DNA of 36,864 bases from Roseomonas nitratireducens (GTDB taxonomy: Bacteria > Pseudomonadota > Alphaproteobacteria > Acetobacterales > Acetobacteraceae), in assembly GCF_017813355.1 (NCBI RefSeq), contig NZ_JAGIYZ010000032.1, positions 1 through 36,864 on the forward strand. The letters are read 5' to 3'. The notes under the pieces are model-generated. The model was not told where the DNA came from. It did no database searches and was given only the letters and a program-made list of their open reading frames with translations. This document shows positions 15,334 through 23,075 of this stretch, piece by piece; position 1 is the first letter of the stretch, and each line of letters opens with the position of its first letter. A program made the translations under genes and the position numbers.

Positions 15334-15890
15334 CCACGAGCCGCACCACCGCCGATACCCGCCTGCCGGGGGACCCCACGCCGCGGGAGGTGGTCGAGCG
15401 CGCCATCCGCGTCGACCATGCCGGCGAATACGGCGCGAAGCGCATCTACGAAGGGCAGCTTGCCGTGCTCGGCCGGACCAAGTGGCGCCCGACGCTCGAA
15501 CACATGAAGGAGCAGGAGCAGGTCCACCTGGACACCTTCACGCGGCTGGTAGGCGAGCGCCGGGTGCGCCCGACCGCGCTGCTGCCGATCTGGCACGTGG
15601 CGGGCTTCGCGCTGGGGGCGGCGACGGCGCTGCTCGGCCATCGCGGCGCCATGGCCTGCACCGTGGCGGTCGAGGAAGCGATCGACGAGCACTATCGCGC
15701 GCAGGAGGAAGTGCTGGGCGAGGACGAGGCCGAGCTGAAGGCGCATATCGAGAAGTTCCGCGCCGAGGAACTCGAGCACCGCGACATCGGGCTCGAGAAC
15801 GAGGCCGAGCTCGCGCCGGCCTACCGGCTGCTGAGCGCTGCCATCAAGGCCGGCTGCAAGGTCGCGATCCGGCTCAGCGAACGCGTCTGA
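15330..15890 (+). CDS. coq7: 3-demethoxyubiquinol 3-hydroxylase, COQ7/CAT5 family
   Basis: Diiron monooxygenase of ubiquinone synthesis, hydroxylating the demethoxyquinone ring. The 186-residue product has duplicated ferritin-like iron sites: E33 in DHAGEYGA, E63QVH66, then an AVEEAIDEHY segment and EELEH. Length matches bacterial COQ7. The ATG overlaps the dsbB-like stop (ATGA), tying a quinone-using and a quinone-making enzyme together translationally. Confidence 0.93.
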   Translation: MTTSRTTADTRLPGDPTPREVVERAIRVDHAGEYGAKRIYEGQLAVLGRTKWRPTLEHMKEQEQVHLDTFTRLVGERRVRPTALLPIWHVAGFALGAATALLGHRGAMACTVAVEEAIDEHYRAQEEVLGEDEAELKAHIEKFRAEELEHRDIGLENEAELAPAYRLLSAAIKAGCKVAIRLSERV

Positions 15891-15906
15891 CGCAGGGCGG
15901 CTTCGC

Positions 15907-17052
15907 GTGACGCAGAAGGGCCCCGCCGCCGCCGCGGCGTTGCTGCTGCTGGCCGGCGCCGCGCTGCTGGGCGGCGCGGAGGGCTGGCGCCAGGCGGCGC
16001 TTTGGGGCCTCGGGGCGGCGATCGGCGTCGCGCTGTACCACGCGACCTTCTCCTTCGCCGGCGGCTTCCGCGCGCTGATGGTGGACGGGCGGGGCGCGGC
16101 GCTGCGGGCGCAGATGCTGATGCTCGCCATCCTCGTCGCCACCATGCTGCCGGCGATCGAGGCCGGCGCGATCCTGGGCGCCCCGGCGCGCGGCATCGTT
16201 TTTCCGCTGGGCGTGGCGGTGGTGGCAGGCGCCTTCCTGTTCGGCGTGGGGATGCAGATCGGCGGCGGCTGCGGGTCGGGCACGCTGTACACGGCGGGCG
16301 GGGGCAGCCTGCGGATGCTGCTGACGCTGGCCTTCTTCGTCGTGGGCGCGACGATCGCCGCCTGGGACGCGGAACGCTGGCAGGGCCTGCCGGCGCTGCC
16401 GTCGATGACGCTGCCGGGGCTGGTCGGGCTCGGCCCGGCGATCGCGGGCAGCCTGGCGATCTTCGCGGCGGTGGCGGCGCTGTCCTGGATGATGGAGCGG
16501 CGCCAGCACGGCGCGGTGGAACCCCTCGCGCGGCCGGGCGGGTCGCTTCTGGCCGGCCCCTGGCCGCTGCTGTGGGGCGCGGTCGGGCTCGCCGTGCTGA
16601 ACCTCGCCACGCTCTGGCTCGCCGGGCGGCCCTGGGTGATCACGGCAGCCTTCCCCTTGTGGGGGTCGCGCGTGGTGGAGGCGCTGGGCTGGGACGACCC
16701 CGCCTTCTGGGCCTTCTGGGAGGACCCGACGCGGGCCGAGGCGATCCTGCGGCCGCTGGCGGCCGAGCGCACGACGGTGATGGATGTCGGCCTTATGGCG
16801 GGCGCGATGCTGGCCGCCGCGCTGGCCGGGCGCTTCGCGCCGCGGCTCGCGCTGCCCTGGCGGCACGCGGCGGCCTCGGTGCTGGGCGGGCTGCTGCTCG
16901 GCTACGGGGCGGTGATGGCCTCGGGCTGCAACATCAGCGCCTATGTGGCGGGGATCGCCTCGGGCAGCCTGCATGGCTGGGGGTGGATCCTGCCGGCGCT
17001 GGCGGGGAACTGGGTCGGCATCCGGCTGCGGCCGGCCTTCGGCCTGAGCTGA
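15907..17052 (+). CDS. YeeE/YedE-family sulfur-compound transporter
   Basis: Polytopic membrane protein of 381 residues with two homologous halves. Each half has the family Cys motif: GGGCGSGTLYTAGGGS (about residue 120) and ASGCNISAYVAGIASGSLHGW near the C-terminus. The family includes thiosulfate importers (TsuA/YeeE). The GTG start at 15907 has AGGGCGG upstream, 16 bp after coq7. It precedes cytochrome, sulfide dehydrogenase and soxYZ genes, so import or handling of reduced sulfur is likely. The exact substrate is not determined. Confidence 0.87.
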   Translation: MTQKGPAAAAALLLLAGAALLGGAEGWRQAALWGLGAAIGVALYHATFSFAGGFRALMVDGRGAALRAQMLMLAILVATMLPAIEAGAILGAPARGIVFPLGVAVVAGAFLFGVGMQIGGGCGSGTLYTAGGGSLRMLLTLAFFVVGATIAAWDAERWQGLPALPSMTLPGLVGLGPAIAGSLAIFAAVAALSWMMERRQHGAVEPLARPGGSLLAGPWPLLWGAVGLAVLNLATLWLAGRPWVITAAFPLWGSRVVEALGWDDPAFWAFWEDPTRAEAILRPLAAERTTVMDVGLMAGAMLAAALAGRFAPRLALPWRHAAASVLGGLLLGYGAVMASGCNISAYVAGIASGSLHGWGWILPALAGNWVGIRLRPAFGLS

Positions 17053-17205
17053 GAAAATCCTTCCACGTCACGGCTGTTGTCGCGCAACAAGCGCATCCGC
17101 CCCGCCTACGCGCGAAGGCCAGAATTCTTCCGCTTGGCGCCGCGCGGTCCGGCGCTATGTTCCGCGCGCCTACGCAAAAACTTTCTACGCTCGCCGGAGA
17201 TTTCC

Positions 17206-17502
17206 ATGCGGTCTTCCATCCTTCCCGCGGCGCTGCTCGCGCTTGCCGCGACCATCGCGCCCGCCGCCGCGCAGGGGCCTGCACCGCTCGCCGCCGAGGG
17301 CTGCATCGGCTGCCATGGCCCGGACGGGCGGGGCGTGGCGGGCGGCATCCCCATCGCCGGGCGGGACCGCGCCGAACTCGTCGCGATCATGACCGCCTTC
17401 CGCGCCAATGAGCGTCCGGGGACGATCATGGGCCGCATCGCCCGCGGCTATACGGACGCGGAAATCGCGGCCGTCGCCGAGCATTTCTCCCGCATCCGCT
17501 GA
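17206..17502 (+). CDS. Small periplasmic c-type cytochrome (sulfide dehydrogenase subunit, SoxE-like)
   Basis: A 98-residue precursor with a Sec signal peptide (residues 1-23, ending PAAAQ) and one haem site C33IGCH37. M75 (PGTIMGR) is the likely axial ligand. The mature part of about 75 residues is a minimal class I cytochrome c. It lies 10 bp upstream of a flavocytochrome c sulfide dehydrogenase flavoprotein, so it probably accepts electrons from that FAD subunit. The ATG is preceded by GGAG at a suitable distance. Partnership is inferred from adjacency. Confidence 0.85.
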   Translation: MRSSILPAALLALAATIAPAAAQGPAPLAAEGCIGCHGPDGRGVAGGIPIAGRDRAELVAIMTAFRANERPGTIMGRIARGYTDAEIAAVAEHFSRIR

Positions 17503-17512
17503 GGCACGCGCC

Positions 17513-18793
17513 ATGACGACCACCTTCCCCCGCCGCGCCCTCCTCGCCGCCGGCGCCGCGCTGGCCGCCCCCGCCCCGCTGCGCGCCCAGGGCACGGCCA
17601 TGCGGCTGCTCGTGATCGGCGGCGGCTTCGGCGGCGCCTCGGCGGCCTCCTTCGCCCGGCGCACCTACCCGGAAGTGCAGGTCACGCTGGTCGAGCCGCA
17701 GCCGCGCTTCGTCACCTGCCCCTATGGCAACCTGCTGCTTGGCGGGGAACGGCAGATCGGCCAGATCACCCATTCCTACGACGGGCTGCGCGCGCGCGGG
17801 GTGGAGGTGATCCACGACCGCGCCGCGGGCATCGACGCGCCGACGAAGCGGGTGCGCCTCGCCGGCGGGGCGGTGCTGGCCTATGACCGGCTGATCCTCT
17901 CGCCCGGCATCGCCATCCGCTGGGGCGCGATCGAGGGCTATGACGAAGCCGCCGCCCAGCAGATGCCGCATGCCTGGATTCCGGCGGACGGGTCCCAGAC
18001 GCTGCTGCTGCGCCGCCAGCTGGAAGCCATGCCCGATGGCGGCGTGGTCGGCTTCGCCATCCCGGGCAACCCCTTCCGCTGCCCGCCCGGGCCCTATGAG
18101 CGGATCAGCATGGTCGCCCACTACCTCAAGCGGCATAAGCCGCGCTCGAAGATCCTGGCGCTCGACGCGAAGGAAGGCTTCTCCAAGCAGGGCCTGTTCC
18201 AGGATGGCTGGCGCGCCCTGTATGGCGACATGATCGAATGGGTGCCCGGCAACCGCGACGGGCGCGTCGTGAAGGTCGATGTCGCCGAGCGCGTGCTCGA
18301 GACCGAGTTCGGCACCCGCCACAAGGTGGACGTGGCGAACGTGATCCCGCCGCAATCGGCCGCCTCCATCGCCGCGGCCTCGGGCCTGGTGAACGACACC
18401 GGCTGGGTGCCGGTGAACACCCGCACCTTCGAGGCGCGCGCCGCCGCCGGCGTCCATGTCATCGGCGACGCGAACATCCCCGGCCCCATGCCGAAGTCGG
18501 GCTATGTGGCGAACACCACGGCCAAGCAGGCGGTCGCCGCCGCGGTCGCGCTGCATCGCGGCCAGACGCCGCCCGAGCCGGTGTATTTCAACACCTGCTA
18601 CAGCCATGTCGGCGAGAACTACGGCATCTCCGTCGTCGGCATCTTCCGCCCGAACGCCGACGGCACGGCGATTGCTGAAGTGCCGAATTCCGGCGGCGTC
18701 TCCCCCCGCGGGGACCTGCCGGAGCAGCGCCGGCTGGAGGCGATCCACGCGGACTCCTGGTACGACAGCATCACGCGATCAATGTTCGGCTGA
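17513..18793 (+). CDS. Flavocytochrome c sulfide dehydrogenase flavoprotein (FccB/SoxF-like)
   Basis: Periplasmic FAD enzyme oxidising sulfide to sulfur or polysulfide. The 426-residue precursor starts with a twin-Arg leader ([12 protein letters not shown]). A GGGFGG dinucleotide motif follows at 36-41. C69 in VTCPYGN matches the Cys that binds FAD covalently in FccB of Allochromatium. C190 ([12 protein letters not shown]) and C363 (FNTCYSH) match the redox-active pair. [18 protein letters not shown] is the C-terminal FAD-contact region. It sits between its likely cytochrome partner and soxY; no gap suggests a separate promoter. Confidence 0.92.
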   Translation: MTTTFPRRALLAAGAALAAPAPLRAQGTAMRLLVIGGGFGGASAASFARRTYPEVQVTLVEPQPRFVTCPYGNLLLGGERQIGQITHSYDGLRARGVEVIHDRAAGIDAPTKRVRLAGGAVLAYDRLILSPGIAIRWGAIEGYDEAAAQQMPHAWIPADGSQTLLLRRQLEAMPDGGVVGFAIPGNPFRCPPGPYERISMVAHYLKRHKPRSKILALDAKEGFSKQGLFQDGWRALYGDMIEWVPGNRDGRVVKVDVAERVLETEFGTRHKVDVANVIPPQSAASIAAASGLVNDTGWVPVNTRTFEARAAAGVHVIGDANIPGPMPKSGYVANTTAKQAVAAAVALHRGQTPPEPVYFNTCYSHVGENYGISVVGIFRPNADGTAIAEVPNSGGVSPRGDLPEQRRLEAIHADSWYDSITRSMFG

Positions 18794-18795
18794 CC

Positions 18796-19218
18796 ATGAC
18801 GACCCGACGCGCCTTCCTTGCCCTTCTCGCCCTGCCGGGCGCCGCCATCGCGGCCGAGGACGCGGTCGCCGCCGCGATCCGGGAGGCGGTGGGCGACGCG
18901 CCCATCGCCGATGGCGGCATCGTGCTGCGCGTCCCCGCCGTGGCGGAAAATGGCGGCCAGGTGCCGCTGACCGTGCTGGTGGAAAGCCCGATGACGGCCG
19001 CCGCCCATGTCAGCGCCATCCATGTCTTCGCGACGCGCAACCCGACGCCGGGGGTCGCGACCTTCCGCCTGACGCCGCTGCTCGCCCGCGCCGAGGTCCA
19101 GACGCGCATCCGGCTGGCGGAGGACCAGCGCATCATCGTCCTCGCGCAATCCAACGATGGCCGGGTGCGGCGCGCGACGGCCGAGTTGCGCGTCACCACC
19201 GGGGGCTGCCTGTCGTGA
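18796..19218 (+). CDS. soxY: SoxY, thiosulfate-oxidation carrier subunit
   Basis: Periplasmic SoxY carries sulfur intermediates on a C-terminal Cys. The 140-residue precursor has a twin-Arg leader (MTTRRAFLALLALPGA), the FATRNPTPGVATFRLTP strand pair and a terminal TTGGCLS. The carrier Cys is C138. The usual SoxY end is GGCGG; here the last two Gly are Leu-Ser. The gene starts 2 bp after the flavoprotein stop, and its stop overlaps the GTG of soxZ. Confidence 0.92.
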   Translation: MTTRRAFLALLALPGAAIAAEDAVAAAIREAVGDAPIADGGIVLRVPAVAENGGQVPLTVLVESPMTAAAHVSAIHVFATRNPTPGVATFRLTPLLARAEVQTRIRLAEDQRIIVLAQSNDGRVRRATAELRVTTGGCLS

Positions 19219-19544
19219 GCGGCGCGCTGTCCACCCCCCGCATCCGCATCCCCCGCAGCGCCCGCGCCGGGGAGGTGATCGAGATCCGCACGCTGATCGA
19301 GCACCCGATGCAGACCGGGCTGCACCAGCAGGACGGGCGGATGCCGCCGCGCGACATGCTGTCCCGCCTGATGGTGCGCATGAACGGGGAGACGGTGCTG
19401 TCGGCCGATTTCCGCAACGGCACCTCGGCCAACCCGTACCATGTCTTTTTCGTGCGCATCGACCGCACGAGCCAGTTCGAGTTTTCCTGGACCGACGAGC
19501 GCGGCCGCGTCGCGCGGGCGGAGGCGCGCGTCACGGTCGCGTGA
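19215..19544 (+). CDS. soxZ: SoxZ, partner of SoxY
   Basis: A 109-residue Ig-like sulfur-carrier partner, exported with SoxY. Family features include PRIRIPRSARAGEVIEIRTL, IEHPMQTG, the conserved NPYHVFFVRI strand and FSWTDERG. It has no leader of its own, as expected because SoxY carries the Tat signal. The GTG start overlaps the soxY stop (GTGA), the usual soxYZ coupling. No soxAX, soxB or soxCD is in the window. Confidence 0.93.
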   Translation: MSGALSTPRIRIPRSARAGEVIEIRTLIEHPMQTGLHQQDGRMPPRDMLSRLMVRMNGETVLSADFRNGTSANPYHVFFVRIDRTSQFEFSWTDERGRVARAEARVTVA

Positions 19545-19593
19545 CGCGGCGGGGCCTCAACCCGGAACGGCGACGCATGATAGTCTCGGCCGC

Positions 19594-20694
19594 ATGAAGC
19601 TTCGTCCCGGCGATCCGCTGCCCTGGTTCACCCTGCCGTCCAGCGACAATCCCCGCTACGCGATCCATTCCGTGGCCGGGCGCTACGTGCTGCTCGGCTT
19701 CATCGGCTCCGGCGCGCGGGCGGAAAGCCAGGCGGCGCTGGCGGCGCTGCAGGCGCGCCGCGCGCTGTTCGACGACACGACCGCCTGCGTCTTCGGCATC
19801 AGCGTGGACGCGACCGACCTGCGCGAAGAGCGGCTGCGCAACAGCCTGCCCGGCATCCGCTACCTGTTCGACCTGGAGGGCGAGGTCAGCCGCGGCATGG
19901 GCATCCTCGCCCCGGATGCGGCGGGGCAGGAGGTCTTCACCTGCCGCTGGGTGCTGCTCGACCCGATGCTGCGGGTGATCGAGGTGCGGCCGCTCGCCGA
20001 GGTTGACGCGATCCTCGACCGCCTCGCCGCCCTGCCGCCGCCGGACGAGCACGCCGGCACCGAGGTGCCGCCGCCCGTGCTCGTCCTGCCGCGCGTCTTC
20101 GAGCCGGAGCTCTGCCGCGCCCTGATCGGCTACTACGAGGCCCGCGGCGGCCAGCCTTCCGGCTTCATGCGGGAGGTCGGCGGCAAGACGGTCGGCATCT
20201 TCGACCCGACGATGAAGCGGCGCAGCGATTGCGTGATCGAGGACGAGACGCTGCGCACCGCGGTCCGCCAGCGCATCGTCGCGCGCATCGTCCCCGAGAT
20301 CCTGAAGGCGCACCATTTCCGCGTCACGCGCATGGAGCGCTACATCGTCGCCTGCTACGATTCGGCCGAGCTCGGCCATTTCGGCGCGCACCGCGACAAC
20401 ACCACGGCGGGCACGGCGCATCGCCGCTTCGCCGTCACCATCAACCTCAACAGCGAGGATTTCGAGGGCGGCGAGTTGCGCTTCCCCGAATACGGCCAGC
20501 GCACCTGGCGGGCGCCGACCGGCGGCGCGGTGGTGTTTTCCTGTTCCCTGCTGCACCAGGCGACGCCGGTCATGGCCGGGCGCCGCTACGCCTTCCTGCC
20601 CTTCCTGTACGACGAGTCGGCGGCGCGGCAGCGGGAGGCGAACAACACGAGGCTGGGCGACGGCATCGGCGCCTACAGCGCCGGCATGCCGTAG
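19594..20694 (+). CDS. Redoxin-like domain fused to 2OG-Fe(II) dioxygenase
   Basis: A 366-residue two-domain protein. Residues ~1-145 have an AhpC/TSA peroxiredoxin-like fold (RPGDPLPWFTLPSSDNP; GRYVLLGFIGSG), but the peroxidatic Cys position reads GSGARAES, so no peroxidase activity is expected. Residues ~160-345 are a prolyl-4-hydroxylase-type 2OG oxygenase with Fe ligands H266 and D268 (GAHRDNT) and H321 (LLHQATPV); R331 is the likely 2OG-binding Arg. Iron-dependent hydroxylation of an unknown substrate is likely. The gene lies 49 bp after soxZ and converges on the HNH gene 4 bp away. Confidence 0.85.
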   Translation: MKLRPGDPLPWFTLPSSDNPRYAIHSVAGRYVLLGFIGSGARAESQAALAALQARRALFDDTTACVFGISVDATDLREERLRNSLPGIRYLFDLEGEVSRGMGILAPDAAGQEVFTCRWVLLDPMLRVIEVRPLAEVDAILDRLAALPPPDEHAGTEVPPPVLVLPRVFEPELCRALIGYYEARGGQPSGFMREVGGKTVGIFDPTMKRRSDCVIEDETLRTAVRQRIVARIVPEILKAHHFRVTRMERYIVACYDSAELGHFGAHRDNTTAGTAHRRFAVTINLNSEDFEGGELRFPEYGQRTWRAPTGGAVVFSCSLLHQATPVMAGRRYAFLPFLYDESAARQREANNTRLGDGIGAYSAGMP

Positions 20695-20698
20695 CCGG

Positions 20699-21301
20699 TC
20701 AGTTTTCCAGCTCGCTGTCCCAGTACAGGTAGTCGCGCCAGGATTCGTGCAGGTAGTTGGGCGGGAAGGCCCGGCCATTGTCCTGCAATTCCCACGATGT
20801 CGGCTGGCGCGGTTCCTGGCGCGGCAGCATGTGGCATTCGCGCGGCAGCCGGCTGCCCTTGCGCAGGTTGCACGGGCCGCAGGCGGTGACGACGTTCTCC
20901 CAGCTCGTCCGCCCGCCACGCGACCGCGGGATCACGTGGTCGAAGGTGAGCTCGTGCGTCGGCCGCCCTTCCGCGCAGTACTGGCATTCGAAGCGGTCGC
21001 GCAGGAAGACGTTGAAGCGCGTGAAGGCCGGGCGCCGCGCGGCGGGGATGAACTCCTTGAGCGCGATGACGGATGGCAGGCGCAAGGCGAGGGAGGGCGA
21101 ATGCACCTCCACCTCGTATTCGCTCAACACCGAGACACGGTCGAGGAACACGGCCTTCACCGCGTCCTGCCATGCCCAGACGGACAGCGGGAAATAGGAT
21201 AGCGGGCGAAAATCCGCATTCAGCACGAGGGCCGGGTAGGATTGCCCGCCGATGAACTGGCCGCCGTCTGGCAAGCGCCGCTCCTTCCAGCGACGCGCCA
21301 C
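20699..21301 (-). CDS. HNH endonuclease family protein
   Basis: A 200-residue HNH protein of the type widespread in alphaproteobacteria. The zinc/HNH core is FECQYC ... LTFDHVIPRSRGG ... WENVVTACGPCNLRKG, with two CxxC pairs holding the fold. The N-terminal ~95 residues (LVLNADFRPLSYFPLSVW) are conserved in this subfamily. The start is GTG at 21301, immediately preceded by an in-frame TAG, with AAGG upstream. No toxin, methylase or phage partner adjoins it, so a housekeeping role is as likely as defence. Confidence 0.88.
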   Translation of the reverse strand: MARRWKERRLPDGGQFIGGQSYPALVLNADFRPLSYFPLSVWAWQDAVKAVFLDRVSVLSEYEVEVHSPSLALRLPSVIALKEFIPAARRPAFTRFNVFLRDRFECQYCAEGRPTHELTFDHVIPRSRGGRTSWENVVTACGPCNLRKGSRLPRECHMLPRQEPRQPTSWELQDNGRAFPPNYLHESWRDYLYWDSELEN

Positions 21302-21436
21302 CTAGACCTTGGGGCCTGACCGGGCGGTAAGGCCCCAGATACAGTGGCGCCGCCGCGTGTGCGCTGCATGATTGCCATGCGCGAAGGGGTGCTGCAACCC
21401 TCGCGGAGGACCGCAACCTTGGGTTTCAAGGACTTG

Positions 21437-22087
21437 TCACGCGGCGCTCAGCACCCCGCGCAGCACCTCCGCCCCCGCCGCCAGCCCCACCTCGTCGAGT
21501 CCGTGGCCCAGGCCCGGACGAAAAATCGCGCGCACCGGCACGCCCGCCTCGGCCAGCGCGGCCTCGGCGGCGCGGGAGGCGGCCGCCGGCACCACCTCGT
21601 CATCCTCCCCATGCACGATCAGCACCGGCGGACGGGCGAGCACCGGCCGCTCCGCGCCGATCATCCCGCCGGAATAGGCGAGGATGCAGGCGGCGTCGGG
21701 CACCGCGCCGCGCAGCCCGGCCTCGAGCACCGTCATCGCCCCCTGGCTGAAGCCCATCAGCGCGACGCGGCCGGGCGGCAGGGACAGCCGCGCGACTTCC
21801 GCCGCCACGAAGGCGCCTAGCGCATCGGCGGCGCTGGCCACGCCCGCTTCCAGCTGCGCCGCGCCGCGGTCCCACAGCGCGAACCATTGCCGGCCGAAGG
21901 GAATGCCCTCCGCCGGCTCGGGCGCATGCGGTGCCGCGAAGACGGCGCCGGGCAATGCCTCCGCCCACATCGCGCCGAGGTCGATCAGGTCGTGCCCATC
22001 GGCGCCGAAGCCATGCACCAGCACCACGAGCGAATCGGGCGCTGCGCCCGACACCGGCCCGTAGCGCGGCGTCTCCAACTGCTCCAT
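21437..22087 (-). CDS. Phospholipase/carboxylesterase-family alpha/beta hydrolase
   Basis: A 216-residue cytosolic serine hydrolase. It has a VVLVHGFGADGHDL oxyanion region, nucleophile S114 in MGFSQGAM, acid D163 in GEDDEVVP and H195 in GLGHGLD. Length and motif spacing fit the acyl-protein thioesterase/YpfH-like carboxylesterase group. The natural ester is unknown. It is divergent from gluQ, with about 50 bp between the two starts. Confidence 0.88.
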   Translation of the reverse strand: MEQLETPRYGPVSGAAPDSLVVLVHGFGADGHDLIDLGAMWAEALPGAVFAAPHAPEPAEGIPFGRQWFALWDRGAAQLEAGVASAADALGAFVAAEVARLSLPPGRVALMGFSQGAMTVLEAGLRGAVPDAACILAYSGGMIGAERPVLARPPVLIVHGEDDEVVPAAASRAAEAALAEAGVPVRAIFRPGLGHGLDEVGLAAGAEVLRGVLSAA

Positions 22088-22138
22088 GCGCGAACCCCCT
22101 TGCCGTCTGGCCTCCCCGCCCGCTACCGGGCCGGGACG

Positions 22139-23005
22139 ATGGGCGCAACCGAGATCGTCACCCGCTTCGCGCCGAGCCCGACCGGATACCTCCATCTCGG
22201 CCACGCGCATGCGGCGCTGTTCGCCTGGCATCGCGCGCGCGCCGCGGGCGGGCGCTTCCTGCTGCGCATCGAGGATATCGACCCGACGCGCTGCCGGCCT
22301 GAATTCACCGCGGCGATCCTCGAGGACCTGGCCTGGCTCGGCCTCGACTGGGATGGGGAGGTGCGGGTGCAGTCGCGCCACCTGCCGGAATACCGCGCGA
22401 CGCTGGATGCGCTGTCGGCGCGCGGGCTGCTCTACCCCTGCTTCTGCACGCGCGCGGACATCGCGCGGGAAATCGCGGCATCCGCCAGCGCGCCGCACGG
22501 GCCGGACGGGCCGCTCTATCCGGGCACCTGCCGGCGGCTGTCCCGGGATGAACGCGCCTCGCGCGTCGCGCGCGGGGAACCGCACGCGCTGCGGCTCGAC
22601 ATGGCGGCCGCGCTCGACGGGCCGCTCGATTTCGAGGAGGAGGGCAGGCGCTTCGCCTGCGACCCGGCGCGCTTCGGCGACGCGGTGCTGGCGCGCAAGG
22701 ACGTGCCGGCCTCCTACCATCTGTGCGTCACGCATGACGACGCGTTGCAGGGCGTCACGCTGGTCACGCGCGGGGTCGACCTGCGGCCCGCGACCGACCT
22801 GCACCGGCTGCTGCAATCCCTGATGGGCTGGCCGGCGCCGCGCTACGCGCATCATGCGCTCATCACCGATCAGAGCGGACGCAGGCTCGCCAAGCGGGAC
22901 CAGGCGGCGACGATCCGGGACCTGCGCGGGCAGGGGCTGACACCGGGCGAGGTCAGGGCAAGGGCGGGGGAGGGGAACCTCCCCCGCGCCCCCTCCCTTT
23001 TCTGA
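22139..23005 (+). CDS. gluQ: Glutamyl-Q tRNA(Asp) synthetase GluQ-RS
   Basis: Glutamylates queuosine at position 34 of tRNA-Asp. The 288-residue product matches the catalytic half of GluRS without an anticodon domain: RFAPSPTGYLHLGHAHAAL (HIGH motif), LLRIEDIDPTR, a zinc-like CFCT...YPGTC cluster (~100-140), and a degenerate KMSKS reading RRLAKRD. The last ~15 residues (from ARAGEG to the stop) are encoded by a terminator-like hairpin repeat, so the C-terminus is probably not native. The start follows GGGACG only; its weak RBS is noted. Confidence 0.9.
   Translation: MGATEIVTRFAPSPTGYLHLGHAHAALFAWHRARAAGGRFLLRIEDIDPTRCRPEFTAAILEDLAWLGLDWDGEVRVQSRHLPEYRATLDALSARGLLYPCFCTRADIAREIAASASAPHGPDGPLYPGTCRRLSRDERASRVARGEPHALRLDMAAALDGPLDFEEEGRRFACDPARFGDAVLARKDVPASYHLCVTHDDALQGVTLVTRGVDLRPATDLHRLLQSLMGWPAPRYAHHALITDQSGRRLAKRDQAATIRDLRGQGLTPGEVRARAGEGNLPRAPSLF
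22964..23001 (+). terminator. Terminator-like hairpin repeat overlapping the gluQ 3' end
   Basis: A 10-bp perfect stem, GCGGGGGAGG / CCTCCCCCGC (22964-22987), has loop GGAA, followed by CCCCCTCCC and TTTT. It closely matches the repeat at 9921-9960 read on the other strand, including the downstream TTTGGC block (~23007-23013). It overlaps the gluQ coding frame. Confidence 0.75.
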
Positions 23006-23075
23006 CTTTTGGCGCCGGCCACCGGCGGGGCTAGCCTGGGCGCAAGCCCCGACAGGGGGCGGAGGAGAACGGGCC

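Noticed and set aside
20699..21301. HNH protein as a defence or restriction system
   Set aside because: No methylase, toxin partner, helicase or mobile element adjoins it; this subfamily is a routine single gene in alphaproteobacteria.
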